Part shown: positions 1-8,965 of the stretch, one piece after another
Layout of the letters: the number at the start of each line of letters is the position of its first letter
Position numbering within the stretch: the stretch's first letter is position 1
Assembly: GCA_003427395.1 (NCBI GenBank)
Contig: BFEA01000331.1
Coordinates: forward strand, 1,793,405 to 1,813,999
Source of the DNA: Chara braunii
Taxonomy: Eukaryota; Streptophyta; Charophyceae; Charales; Characeae
Length of the DNA stretch: 20,595 bases
Direction: 5' to 3'
Position numbers and translations under genes: made by a program
The notes under the pieces: generated by a model
The model's input: only the letters and a program-made list of their open reading frames with translations
Told to the model about the DNA's origin: nothing
Databases searched by the model: none

Positions 1-34
<34 letters not shown>
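1..34. repeat. poly-G homopolymer run at window edge
   Basis: The first 34 bases are all G. This may be a real G tract or a sequencing or contig-end artefact; poly-C and poly-A runs near the other end of the window make an artefact possible. Confidence 0.9.
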
Positions 35-35
<1 letters not shown>

Positions 36-1120
36 GGGTGTGGTTTCTTTTTTTCGTGTTTTTTTTTTTTTTTTTTTTGGGTCTTTGTCAGTTCGGGCAT
101 GTTTTTCTTTTCTTTTATTCCTCGGCCATGTTTTTCTTTTTTTTTCCAAAGAAAAGGGCGATGGCCTTGACATTTCTTTTTTTTGTGTAGAACAAAAAAG
201 GCGATGACCAATAGTATGCCATTTCCGTTTTGGTGTGATTTTATTTTTTATTTTTATTTTTTTGGGGGGGGGCTTTTTCGAAAGGGCGACGGCCTTGAGA
301 TGTCAGTCGGGATCGGGAGGTCGGCAGCCTCGCGTGATCATGCTATGATCAACACGGGGAAGTTGGACCGTGGGAAGTTGGTATGGAGTCGGGATTGGTG
401 GAGGGATGAAGAAGGGGAGAAGGTGGGTTCGAAGGAGGGATGGGGAGGAAGGTCGCGATGATGGGATGAGGATCTGAGCAATTGGAGGAGGGATGAGGAA
501 GATGGAAGTCGGGATGGGAGAGGTGGCCAGTGGGAGGCGGGATGCAGTTGGGATTTGCAACAGCTTCGAGATAGTCATACGCCACTAGGGGTCGGGATGG
601 AGTCCGGATTGGAGGACAGTCGGGATAGGGGAGGTGGAGAGTCGGGGTCGAGGGAGGGGGGGGGGGCTTCTTTTTTTCTTTTTTTTTGTAGAAAAAAAGG
701 GCAATGGTCAATGGTATGCCATTTCCTTTTTCGTGTATTTTTTTTAGAGACGGCCATGGGGAAAGTGGGGAGTCGAGAGGGAATGGACTTGGGATTCGAG
801 GGATAGGGAGGAAGGTCGGGATGAGGAGATGGGGATCTGAGGAGGGACAGGGAAGAAAAGTCGGGGTCGGGGGTCGGTATGGAGTCAGGATTAGAGGAGG
901 GACTAAAAGGACCATGGCCTGGAGAGTTGGGGCGTCGTTATTGTGTTTTTCGGTTTCGTTTTCTTTTTTTTCTTTTTTTTTGTAAAAAAAAGGGGCAACG
1001 GCCAATGATGTGCCATTTCCGTTTTTGTTGGGTCCTTTTTCTCCACACCTTCGCCTCTCGATCCTCCCTCCCTTTTTCAACTCGGACGCGGCCGCGGCGG
1101 GGCCCCTTGTTTTTCTTAAA
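35..1120. repeat. G-rich / T-rich degenerate interspersed repeats, no gene
   Basis: A short module recurs at about 167-232, 668-733 and 962-1026. It is a T-rich tract, then GTAGAA/GTAAAA with an A run, then a GGCAAYGGYCAATG-type stretch, then TGCCATTTCC and more T. Weaker partial copies lie at about 130-165 and 250-296. Between modules the DNA is built from variations on GTCGGGATGGAG and GGAGGGATGAGG. Open frames here, including a 259-codon minus frame, are long because the DNA is purine/pyrimidine biased; their translations are proline and lysine-rich low complexity. I see no gene. Confidence 0.6.
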
Positions 1121-1121
1121 A

Positions 1122-1176
1122 GCTCCATCTATTGGTGGGGAGCATCACCTGCTGGAAACCGGGTCCAGCGTCCCTT
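1122..1176 (+). repeat. left arm of 55-bp inverted repeat
   Basis: Pairs with 1997-2051 with one mismatch. It contains a small internal hairpin (GCTGG...CCAGC). Confidence 0.85.
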
Positions 1177-1996
1177 TTGAAAAAGACAAGAGATAAGTTG
1201 CGAGAGAACACAGGTGCTGGAAACCGGGTTCAGCGTCCCATCACCATCAATCCTTCATGCCTAGAATTGGGGCCCAAGGCCAGGGCTCAGACAGGGGCCT
1301 CTGGGGGACACCAGAGTTCCCTGCCTGAGCCGTCCTTACCGATGAGATCCCCGTCTGAATTCCCGGACCCTTTTCCTCCTCATCCCCTTTCCCTAATCGA
1401 GATCCTGGAATAACCACAGTGCTGTTCATCAAGTGAAGACCTGCCCCTGGTGGCCCCTGGGGTTAGGAAGGACCCGCTCAAGACCATCAAGCTCAAGTAC
1501 TCAGAAACAGGAAGAGTGTCTCCAAGAGGCAGGCAGTTATCACAAGGTTGAAAGGAGGGGATGATAGTGGGATTCTAGGTGGGTTGGGGGAGGGAGGACC
1601 AGTTTTCAGCAGCAAGTTTATCTGGCGCCTAGCACAGGGTGAAGAGGTTCTCCCCCCCTTTCTCGGCCCCTTTCCCAACAACCTGTACCGTGGCGGGCAT
1701 CTCTCAGACATCTTCCCTGCTTTTTTCCTCATACATTCCCTGCACAGCTAATCCTCTGGGCACCCCACCAGCACTGCTATCACTGCAGGGGGTGCTTTTT
1801 GTTATAGAAGAGACAGGGTGAATGGGTAAAGATGGAGGGAAAAGGTTGACACTAGTAGTGCCCCTCAACAACCTGCTCAGTCAATCCTCTGGAACCCAGA
1901 GTAATCAATGCTGGCAGGCGCTCTCCTAATACTTCCCAGATACCTTCCTGATTTTTCTTCTGATCTTTCTGATTGTTCCTCTGAAGCACTCTGTAT

Positions 1997-2051
1997 AAGG
2001 GACGCTGGACCCGTTTTCCAGCAGGTGATGCTCCCCACCAATAGATGGAGC
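1997..2051 (-). repeat. right arm of 55-bp inverted repeat
   Basis: Reverse complement of 1122-1176 at 54 of 55 positions. It is followed by a GTAGTGGTG/CACCACTAC hairpin at about 2068-2098. Confidence 0.85.
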
Positions 2052-2127
2052 CTCTCCCGAGGTGGGGTAGTGGTGTCTGCTTGCACCAGCACCACTACCG
2101 GTAGCACTGGAGGAAGCGTTTTTGGTT

Positions 2128-2146
2128 AAAAAAAAAAAAAAAAAAA
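2128..2146 (+). repeat. poly-A run, possible retroposon tail
   Basis: Nineteen A residues follow the inverted-repeat interval at a distance of about 75 bp. The run could be the 3' tail of a retroposed sequence on the plus strand, or a plain A tract. No matching target duplication was found by eye. From 2147 to 2470 I see nothing beyond a G-run with one N at 2291. Confidence 0.4.
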
Positions 2147-2470
2147 GTTGGAATCCAAATAGAATCAGATGCCAGGCAGAATAACATACAGTAATTCTGA
2201 ATTACTTGAAGCCGTTCAGCTTCAATGAGGATATTATCTCAAGGCCGTCGCCCTTTCTTTAAAAAGAGAGAAAACGGGGATGAACGGGGGNGGGGGGGGG
2301 GTAGGGGGGGTTGGAAGAAAAAAAAATGTACACACGAAAACGTAGAGCCGCTGTCAAAAAGGCTCGAATGTAAACCGTGCAATGGGTACAGAAATTTTTG
2401 TGCTTTTCTTTTGTATGGATCAGTTAATCGTTGTCAATTTTCCCTGTCATGTATGTGCGAAAGCCCATGC

Positions 2471-2539
2471 CTGTGTGTGTGACCGATCATGTCCTGTGTG
2501 TGTGACCAATCATGTCCTGTGTGTGTGGCCGATCATGTG
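2471..2539. repeat. 23-bp minisatellite, three copies
   Basis: Units at 2471-2493, 2494-2516 and 2517-2539 each read CTGTGTGTGTG followed by RCCRATCATGT and C or G. The unit probably arose from a GT microsatellite in this GT/AC-rich region. Confidence 0.8.
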
Positions 2540-2708
2540 ATCCAAGATAAGCCCACGCATGTGTGTGTGCCCTGAGTCAGCCCAGTGATCGACTGTTGAA
2601 GATGGGAGCGGAGGTCGAATCCGCTAGGGTAACATATTGTAACACGCCTGTCCCTGCCCAATGTAAAGTTCGCAGTGTTCAATGTTACGGGGGGTGGGGG
2701 TGAGTAGA

Positions 2709-2749
2709 CAGCATATAGCGTATTCCGCTTTTTCATTCGGCGACACCGA

Positions 2750-2750
<1 letters not shown>
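2709..2750 (-). repeat. conserved 42-bp unit A flanking a microsatellite (minus-strand copy)
   Basis: On the minus strand this reads CGGTGTCGCC, then AAYGAAAAAGCGGAA, then ACGCTATATGCTG. The same unit occurs three times on the plus strand at 10381-10427, 10475-10521 and 10551-10597. Here its CTCGGTG end abuts (AC)n; there it abuts (CT)n. Conservation across two different microsatellites marks it as a separate dispersed repeat. Confidence 0.8.
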
Positions 2751-2800
<50 letters not shown>

Positions 2801-2822
2801 AAACACACACACACACACACAC
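2751..2822. repeat. (AC)n microsatellite
   Basis: An almost pure AC dinucleotide tract with a few interruptions near 2798 and 2822. It lies 40 bp from the 3' terminus of the minus-strand Penelope-like element. Elements of this class are known to show insertion bias for microsatellites. Confidence 0.95.
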
Positions 2823-2861
2823 AGAAACACAAGCAAATGTAGACAGAACGTGCGAGGTTTT

Positions 2862-3854
2862 ACTTTCACAGCAAACACGTAATGTCCATGGCATGCGACA
2901 CAAGTCGCGATTACCCTTCTACCTTACTGCTCAGGTAATCCTTTCAGCGACTATCCACAGTATTTATACCCTCCGTTCCCAGTCCTTCTCCGCCACTTTC
3001 CCTATCCTTGCAGTGTACTCATCATCTATCCTCAGGATCTCCGTAGTCGTTCCCTGTGTTGTCTTTGTCGTCGTCGATTTCCAACATGCCTTCAATCTGG
3101 AGCTACTTCCATCATATCTAATGATTTTGTGCGTGCTACTCCCGTACTCTCCTCTCTGTCGGATTTTCGTCTTACTGTGGTACTTTTCTTTAACTCCACT
3201 GCATTTTGATACTGACTTGCATCTGGCCTTTCTTTGTTGTTCTGTTCTTGTTTCCTTTCATGGTCCTGGATTTTCCTTCATTTCCAGGTGAGTACTTTTT
3301 CTTTGTTGGTTCGTTTCCCCTGCTTTAGGTCTTTGATCTTCTATCTGTCTCACATGTTTGGAAATGTGAGCGACACTGTGACGTCGTTATATATGCAGAA
3401 ATTCCGTGATATTCTGGAGTACTTAGTCGTGCATGTTTCTTTTTCATTCCTGAAAATTTATTTTCATTTCGTGCCGAGTTATATTTTTGATTTCGTTTTT
3501 TGTTTTTTGTTTTTTTATTTTGTTTTTTGACTTGTGATTTTAGCTTTATATTCCGAGTCTTGTGAATTTCATGTCGTATTTTATTCCAGACTTTCAGTTT
3601 TATATCTGCCGATTTGGTGCTTCTTGCTCTTCCAGGTACTCCTGGAATTTATTTCGGACGTCCGCGTCCCTGCAGTTTCGGATGAACGCAAGTATCGCGG
3701 CGCGGGTTATCCTCCATGGGTAATCCATGAGTCGGAGTTCCCATCCGAACATGTCAATCCCGGGCGGCAGATCCGCCATCTCGTATGTGTTAGCTACCAT
3801 TCGATGAAAAGTTCCGATAGTCGTCAAGGCCTTGGTTCTTTCAGATCCCGCACT
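2862..3854 (-). repeat. pseudo-LTR, downstream copy (RT C-terminus plus 3' UTR)
   Basis: Direct repeat of 7998-8965. The first 120 bases differ at only four positions. It holds the last ~85 codons of the RT ORF (3600-3854) and about 740 bp of 3' UTR (2862-3599). The UTR contains no supported ORF; plus-strand frames there are not conserved as proteins between the two copies. Confidence 0.9.
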
Positions 3855-5051
3855 CCTGAAGTGACGCAACGTCATGAGAGAGAGAGAGCTTAATAACCCC
3901 TCTTGGACTGTTGCCTCATTTTTTAGTCGATGTGTACACTTCAAGAGGGGTTCGTTGATTGATTTCGTCACCCTTGTTTCCAGATATGTCCATTTTGTGT
4001 TCGCGTTGTCTGATGTGATTTCCAGTTTTAGAGATTGGTGGTAGCATGTTTGAAAAGGTTTGAGACATTCCAACTCTTTCGTCTGATCTTCCTTACTTGC
4101 TATTATCACCATCATGACATCGTCCACAAAACGCATACCGTGGATAAGTTTTTCATCAATTCCGGTCTGTGAGCACCATCTGTACTCGTCGAACGCGCAT
4201 ACCATGTTGGCAATGGGTGGGCTAGAGCCCTTCCCCATTGGTATCCCCATTACTTGGCGTAATAATGTTCCTTGGACTTTAAAGTATGCGTGTTTGATGT
4301 CATAGTACAACAGATCCATTAGGCACTCAAGTTTTAAGGTTCTCCATCCGTAGGTTCCGTTTGCTTTTCCAAAGTTCATGTACTTTCCTCTCATCTTGTA
4401 ACACAAGTGGGTTTTCCGTTTTTCTTTCGCCATTTTCATCATCCATTACATGGCATTTAAGATATGTGTGTGTTCGAGATTCGAAAACATATCTTTGACG
4501 TCATTTGTGGAGCAGATTATCGTCGCCATATCCCCGTGTGTTTCCTTTGCTACTTGATTGCATTTCTTCAGTCTAGGTACTAGTTGGTTCGTTCCTTGTA
4601 GTGAGAAGCCAACTTTCAATGCTTCACACCTGAAGTTGATAGCCCTTGATAGTACCTTCGATGATTTTCGAGATGGTTCCTTATATGTCGGCACAATTGG
4701 TCGGAGTCTGGTGACGTCCTTGTTTTTTGGAATTGTATACGCATTTCCGTATGATCCGTGTTCATCCCACTCTGCGATTTTCTTCAACCCCATTCCATGA
4801 TACGTATTTTTGGCCACTTGAGTGATCTCAGATTCCGTTTGTTGTATAATTTCATAGTGATTTGATTCCAAAACGAATTTTTGGGTCTTCTCATGCCAAA
4901 TTTTTGGACATTCCACAAAGGTTTCTCCAGGATTTATGTCCAACGGTGATAGGATACATTGTGCCAATCTTCTTTTTACTTCCCATACTTCTGTCACGTC
5001 AAGAAAGATCTCCATATCATTCTTCCTTTCGATGCAAGTAGAGACATCTAT
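3600..5051 (-). pseudogene. PLE reverse transcriptase domain, interrupted by one TAA
   Basis: One frame from 5051 to TAA at 3600, interrupted once by TAA at 4446-4448. The N-terminal segment carries the fingers region (AYTIPKNKD, LRPIVPTYKEPSRKSSKVLSR) and motif A (TNDVKDMFSNL, catalytic Asp). After the stop come motif B (RQVMGIPMGKGSSPPIA) and motif C (RFVDDVMMVI, about 4119-4130), then WTYLETRVTK as the next strand. All expected catalytic aspartates are present. The RT would copy the element RNA at a nick made by the GIY-YIG domain. The last ~85 codons lie in the duplicated pseudo-LTR. The stop codon is followed two codons later by an in-frame TGA in both pseudo-LTR copies. Confidence 0.9.
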
Positions 5052-5644
5052 TTAAATTTCTCTTTTCTTCCTTAGTGGTCGTCGTATACTTGCAATAGTA
5101 GTGATGATAGTCCTTTTAATTTCTTCCTTTCCAATTCTTTTGTTCGTATGGGGTACGTTTTTTGCATTCCACAAGAGTTGATTTTCCGTGATTTCACTTA
5201 ATCTGCAGGCAATGTGGTTTTCCATTTTTGGAAGTCGGGATATTTCACAATTACAGTCTGGTGCTTGTGTAAATACCTGTCTGTGATTGTGTAATATTTC
5301 CCCGACTGTCTTTGATTTTTTAAACATTACATGCATCCGAGTTTTCAAAGCATTTGCCAAATTGCTATTACTAACGTTTTCCAAGATTGTTTCGGTTGCT
5401 GTGTTTCTCACTTGCTTCAGATTAATGCATGCATCAAATGAAATCTTAAATATCAGTCTTCTCTTGATATTGAATGCAAACTTCTTCTTTGAAATTCGTG
5501 TGAAGATGCCTTTAATTGTTCCTTTTTGCTTCTTTCCGGTAATTGATCCCACCTTTGACAGAAGAATCAGTATATCATCCATCGATAATTTATACAGTTC
5601 CCTTCGTCTCCATAGTGCCCTTAAGCAGTTAATCAAAATATTTC
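5052..5644 (-). pseudogene. PLE main ORF, CxC linker and RT N-terminal extension
   Basis: The frame returns to that of the endonuclease and stays open to TAA at 5052-5054. The notable motif is PDCNCEISRLPK, a CxC pair encoded near 5247-5255, matching the linker motif described between endonuclease and RT in N-terminal-EN Penelope-like elements. The region before it (VRNTATETILENV and MHVMFKKSKTVGEILH) has no other motif I can name. The region after is basic. The frame continues across the TAA into the RT segment without a shift. Confidence 0.75.
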
Positions 5645-5877
5645 TATGTTTGTTTGTTTGTTTTCGGTCCCGTATGTACCAGCTGAATCACATATAAGAT
5701 ACATCTATTTTCGATTCGTTTTCTGCATTTTTTTAGTTGGAACTTTGTGTTGTCAATTTTCACAATTGTTGATCCGAATGTTCGTTTAATTACTTTCCAT
5801 TTTTCATTCCATAATTCGTTTTCGGTTGTAGTATGGATGTTAACTTCGTAGTGTAACCCAATCGAGCCGATTTAAAC
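5645..5877 (-). pseudogene. PLE EN-RT linker segment in a shifted frame
   Basis: Between the endonuclease frame and the CxC segment, a different minus frame is open for roughly 70 codons without an ATG. It contains ENELWNEKWKVIKRTFG and IDNTKFQLKKCRKR, which look like real protein, whereas the endonuclease frame here has TAA and TGA codons. This implies one frameshift near 5880-5890 and a compensating one near 5645-5665. The identity as linker rests on position and composition only. Confidence 0.5.
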
Positions 5878-5891
5878 AAAATAGGTATATT

Positions 5892-6524
5892 CTAATTCAC
5901 CTCCTTGTTCCCCTTCTTCATCCTCTTTCCCCTTCTTCGTCTTCTATTTTTCCGAGTCTTTTTGTCTTTTCCCCTTGTGTTCAAGAATGGATTCAGTCTC
6001 CTAATTAGTGTTGCTTCCATCCCTATCACCTCTGATCTCACTCCCGTCCAAATGGGTATCAAAACATATTTCTCCCAACCAAATTTGTGCAGCCAACTGT
6101 ATAATTTCCGTTGTGCTCCTCTATTTGGATTCTTGGCCAAGTTTATGTGTTCAGTCCATCTCTTGTCGGACTGTCTTCCTGTCCTCCCCATGTACATATG
6201 TCTACACCACAGTGAAACGAGAACATACACGCTATATGATGATGTAATCAGCTTATCAAATGTATGAGTCTGTGCTACCCAAAGATCAACTAGTTGGCTT
6301 GCCCATGGTATCTGTTCGTCCAATGTTAGTGAGATAAACAGAAGTTTGTACCTTCTATTGTATGTATGACACTTACTAATTTTCCCTGTCATAACTAGTT
6401 GCTCAATCTTCGTTGATAGCCTGTGTATTTGCTCCCAGTTCTGCGTCGTGGTGAGGTCGCCCGATGTTGAGGTGTCTTCTACCTTCCCGACAGATCTTCG
6501 GCGCTCGAAGATGTATCGGATGAG
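5892..6524 (-). pseudogene. PLE main ORF, GIY-YIG endonuclease domain
   Basis: The frame is open from just after a TGA at 6525-6527 to TAG at 5892. It overlaps the upstream ORF by about 46 nt in the -1 frame; the first ATG is at 6392. Numbered from that ATG: SSYSVYVLVSL (51-61) is the GIY-like strand, MYMGRT (66-71) is the YIG-like strand, R78 and H82 lie in KRWTEHI, the conserved acidic residue is E126 in GMEATLIRRLNPFLN, and N134/N138 follow. These match the GIY-YIG nuclease fold that nicks target DNA for target-primed reverse transcription. The C-terminus is a strongly basic K/R stretch. No cysteine/histidine cluster matching the CCHH motif is visible. The TAG at 5892 and a frame change beyond it separate this domain from the RT. 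Confidence 0.85.
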
Positions 6525-7771
6525 TCATACTCATCACTCCCGCTTAATCTTGTACTAAGGCTCTCGTAATCATCCTCACTTGTGTTGCCGCCCGTTGTAT
6601 TGAACACTCTGATGTTATCTGGATCTGGCATGATCTGAGTTTCAAGATCAGAATTCCGGTCCCGCCCCTTATAGGCGATCAATCCAAGGACTTGCCTCAA
6701 TGTCGTGATCGTTTGCGGCTTGTCTTTGTACCTGATGTCATGCATCTTGCATAAGAACTTCAGATCCGTGTAGTGAAGACGAAAGAGCTGAGTGTCCGTC
6801 ATCGGTTCGACCCCGAAATTAATGCTCCGTTTCGCCTTCGACTTCGCTGTCGACACGTTCCAATTAATCTTCATTCGTCCTCTCTTGGGGTGTGGAGGGA
6901 TCACGTGTCCCAGTCTGCTTCTGATTGGTGCACTTCTGCTTGGCATGCTTCGACTCGAAATGTTGCGGCTACCATGCACTGGAGTTGGTAGTCCCGCCGT
7001 CGTCCCCGCATATCCGTTAGGATGAACCGAAGACAACACAATCGGAGTGCATGTACAAGTCGGTTCATTGATCTTCTGCAACGCGCCCTTCACAGCCGCC
7101 AGATCATACTTTAGTAGCTTCAAGTTGTTGACCTCCTTCTGCACTTCCGATACCATCCTTTCTACTTTATCTTACGCCTCTGCATTCTTCTGACCGGTTG
7201 CGCTAAGACCAGCTTGATTCTGTCCTCCTTGGTTCATTTCTGTCGGCTTCAGTGTTTCAGCAATGATGGACTTGAGCGCATCCGGAGTTAGCTCAGGCTT
7301 CTTTGTGGTGTCTTCCTTGTTCGGAGGAGTTGGCTGCTTTTCACATGTCTTTCGTGTGAGCTGCTCCAGTGTCTTGAAAACTTTGTCCATCTCTCTGCGG
7401 AGCTTGAAGATTTATTCCTTTAGATTGACCGTAAACCACGCCCAATTTCGCGGTGGGGGGAAATCATTCCGTCTTTTCTCCCACAATGGTCTCGAGAACC
7501 GCCTTGGAGATTCTGACTCCGCCCTTCTTCTCCGTAATGATGGCGATCTTGACTTATGTCTTCTATCTCTCGGAGTTCTCGATCTCCCCCTTCTTGAGCG
7601 CTTCCTCCCCTGAGAACCGAAAGATGATGATGAGTGCCCCGCCGCCTCCTGTCCGACGATGATCGCAAACGCGCCATCTTCCTTGAAGCTTGGGAACGTC
7701 ACGTAGGTAGTCTTCGTACTTGAAATGGTACAAAACACCACAGCGTCGTTGCTCGTCTCCAGTACACACAT
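6479..7771 (-). pseudogene. PLE upstream ORF (RS-rich, coiled coil, SAP-like), broken by two TAA codons
   Basis: One reading frame runs from ATG at 7771 (in-frame TAA three codons upstream) to TAG at 6479, about 430 codons, interrupted by TAA at 7412-7414 and 7172-7174. The first part (7771-7415) has an arginine/serine-rich stretch with many RS and RR pairs, suggesting RNA binding or nuclear localisation. The middle part (7411 to about 7070) is charged and heptad-like, consistent with a coiled coil continuing across both stops. In the last 225-codon segment, residues 127-160 (LHYTDLKFLCKMHDIRYKDK and on) resemble the two-helix SAP DNA-binding fold, followed by an acidic serine-rich tail. Roles in RNP assembly or chromatin targeting are inference. 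The protein-like sequence on both sides of each stop argues that the stops are point changes in a once-open ORF. Confidence 0.65.
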
Positions 7772-7997
7772 GATAAGTTAAATAGAATCTCCAAAATTCG
7801 CTGAGTAATCTCCACGCTACAGTAATCTCCAACAAATCGCCACTATGAGATCATGAAAGAAAGAAATGGGATATGAATGATGAGAGAGTGATAAAGTAGT
7901 GAAGGTAAAATGGACGAGTGACAGGTCTATCCAGTGTCGATCATCGCGGGTACCGCCCCCAAGTTCTAAGCACCGTGCATAGAGATAAACACATGCA

Positions 7998-8965
7998 ACT
8001 TTCACAGCAAACACGTAATGTCCATGGCATGCAACACAAGTCGCGATTACCCTTCTACCTCACTGCTCAGGTAATCCTTTCAGCCACTATCCACAGTATT
8101 TATACCCTTCGTTCCCAGTCCTTCTCCGCCACTTTCCCTATCCTTGCAGTGTACTCATCATCTATCTTCAGGATCTCCGTAGTCGTTCCCTGTGTTGTCT
8201 TTGTCGTCGTCGATTTCCAACATGCCTTCAATTTGGAGCTACTTCCATCCTATCTAATGATTTTGTGAGTGCTACTCCCGCACTCTCCTCTCTATCGGAT
8301 TTTCGTCTTACTGTGGTACTTTTCTATAACTCCACTGCATTTTGATACTGACTTGCATCTGGCCTTTCTTTGTTGTTCTGTTCTTGTTTCCTTTCATGGC
8401 CGTGGATTTTCCTTCATTTCCAGGTGAGTACTTTTTCTTTGTTGGTTCGTTTCCCCTGCTTTAGTCTTTGATCTTCTATCTGTCTCGCATGTTTGGAAAT
8501 GTGAGCGACACTGTTACGTTGTTGTATCTGCGGAAAATTCCGTGATATTCTGGAGTACTTAGTCGTGTATGTTTCTTTTTAATTCATGAAAATTTATTTT
8601 CATTCCGTGCCGAGTTATATTTTTTATTTTGTTTTTTGTTTTTTTATTTTGTTTTTTGACTTGTGATTTTAGCTTTATATTTCGAGTCTTGTGAATTTCA
8701 TGCCGTATTTTATTCCGGACTTTCAATTTTATATCTGCCGATTTGGTGCTTCTTGCTCTTCCAAGTACTCCTGGAATTTATTTCGGACGTCCGCGTCCCT
8801 GCAGTTTCGGATGAACGCAAGCATCGCGGCGCGGGTTATCCTCCGTGGGTAATCCATGAGTCGGAGTTCCCGTCCGAACATGTCCGCCATCTTGTATGTG
8901 TTAGCTACCATTCGATGAAAAGTTCCGATAATCGTCAAGGTCTTTGTTCTTTCAGATCCCGCACT
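7998..8965 (-). repeat. pseudo-LTR, upstream copy: 5'-truncated tandem Penelope-like element
   Basis: Second copy of the element's 3' portion in the same orientation, ending exactly where the full unit begins. In element orientation it starts abruptly inside the RT C-terminus at 8965, next to a polypyrimidine tract. It lacks 18 bp present in the other copy near 8881 (an in-frame loss of six residues, LPPGID). Head-to-tail partial tandems of this kind are the recognised origin of pseudo-LTRs in Penelope-like elements. Confidence 0.9.
8729..8965 (-). pseudogene. truncated RT C-terminus in the upstream tandem copy
   Basis: Encodes the same C-terminal tail as the full element (IGTFHRMVANTYKMAD, then FIRNCRDADVRNKFQEYLEE), ending at TAA 8729. 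It lacks six residues relative to the other copy, a clean 18-bp loss. No catalytic motifs remain; it starts at the truncation point 8965. Confidence 0.9.

Larger units (their letters stand above)
1122..2051. mobile_element. 930-bp interval bounded by 55-bp terminal inverted repeats
   Basis: Positions 1122-1176 and the reverse complement of 1997-2051 agree at 54 of 55 bases; the outer ends read GCTCCATCTATTGG. A third partial copy in the same orientation as the left arm (1216-1239, one mismatch over 24 bases) lies just inside. Perfect arms around a non-coding interior suggest a non-autonomous TIR element or a foldback arrangement. I see no target-site duplication next to either arm (left flank CTTAAAA, right flank CTCTCCC), so the true ends may lie further out. 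The interior has no convincing ORF and I do not recognise it. An alternative is an inverted duplication of one repeat. Confidence 0.55.
2862..7997 (-). mobile_element. Penelope-like retroelement with N-terminal GIY-YIG endonuclease (Chlamys-type), full-length unit
   Basis: The minus strand encodes, in order, an upstream RS-rich/coiled-coil ORF, a GIY-YIG endonuclease, a linker with a CxC motif, and a reverse transcriptase. This permuted order (endonuclease before RT) with a CxC linker defines the Naiad/Chlamys group of Penelope-like elements. I see no CCHH zinc motif in the endonuclease, which fits Chlamys better than Naiad. The unit is about 5.1 kb, measured from the tandem junction at 7997/7998 to the shared terminus at 2862. 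A 5'-truncated copy lies directly upstream (7998-8965), so the intact unit is flanked by direct repeats (pseudo-LTRs). The 3' end lies beside (AC)n. In-frame stops and frameshifts make this copy probably inactive. Class assignment is confident; the clade is an inference needing a tree. Confidence 0.9.

Noticed and set aside
349-1128. 259-codon minus-strand ORF
   Set aside because: Proline/lysine low complexity produced by G-rich and A/T-run DNA; it repeats with the DNA modules and has no domain.
2533-2882. Cysteine/valine or threonine/histidine-rich ORFs
   Set aside because: Direct translations of the (AC)n microsatellite.
3020-3045. Possible hammerhead ribozyme core (CTGAGGA / CTGAAGA on the minus strand of both pseudo-LTRs)
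   Set aside because: No complementary stem II follows it and the nearest GAAA is about 30 nt further on without pairing; N-terminal-EN Penelope-like elements are reported to lack canonical hammerheads.
2893-3530. Plus-strand ORFs inside the pseudo-LTR
   Set aside because: Antisense to the element; the reading frames are broken differently in the second copy (7918-8268), as expected for non-coding UTR.
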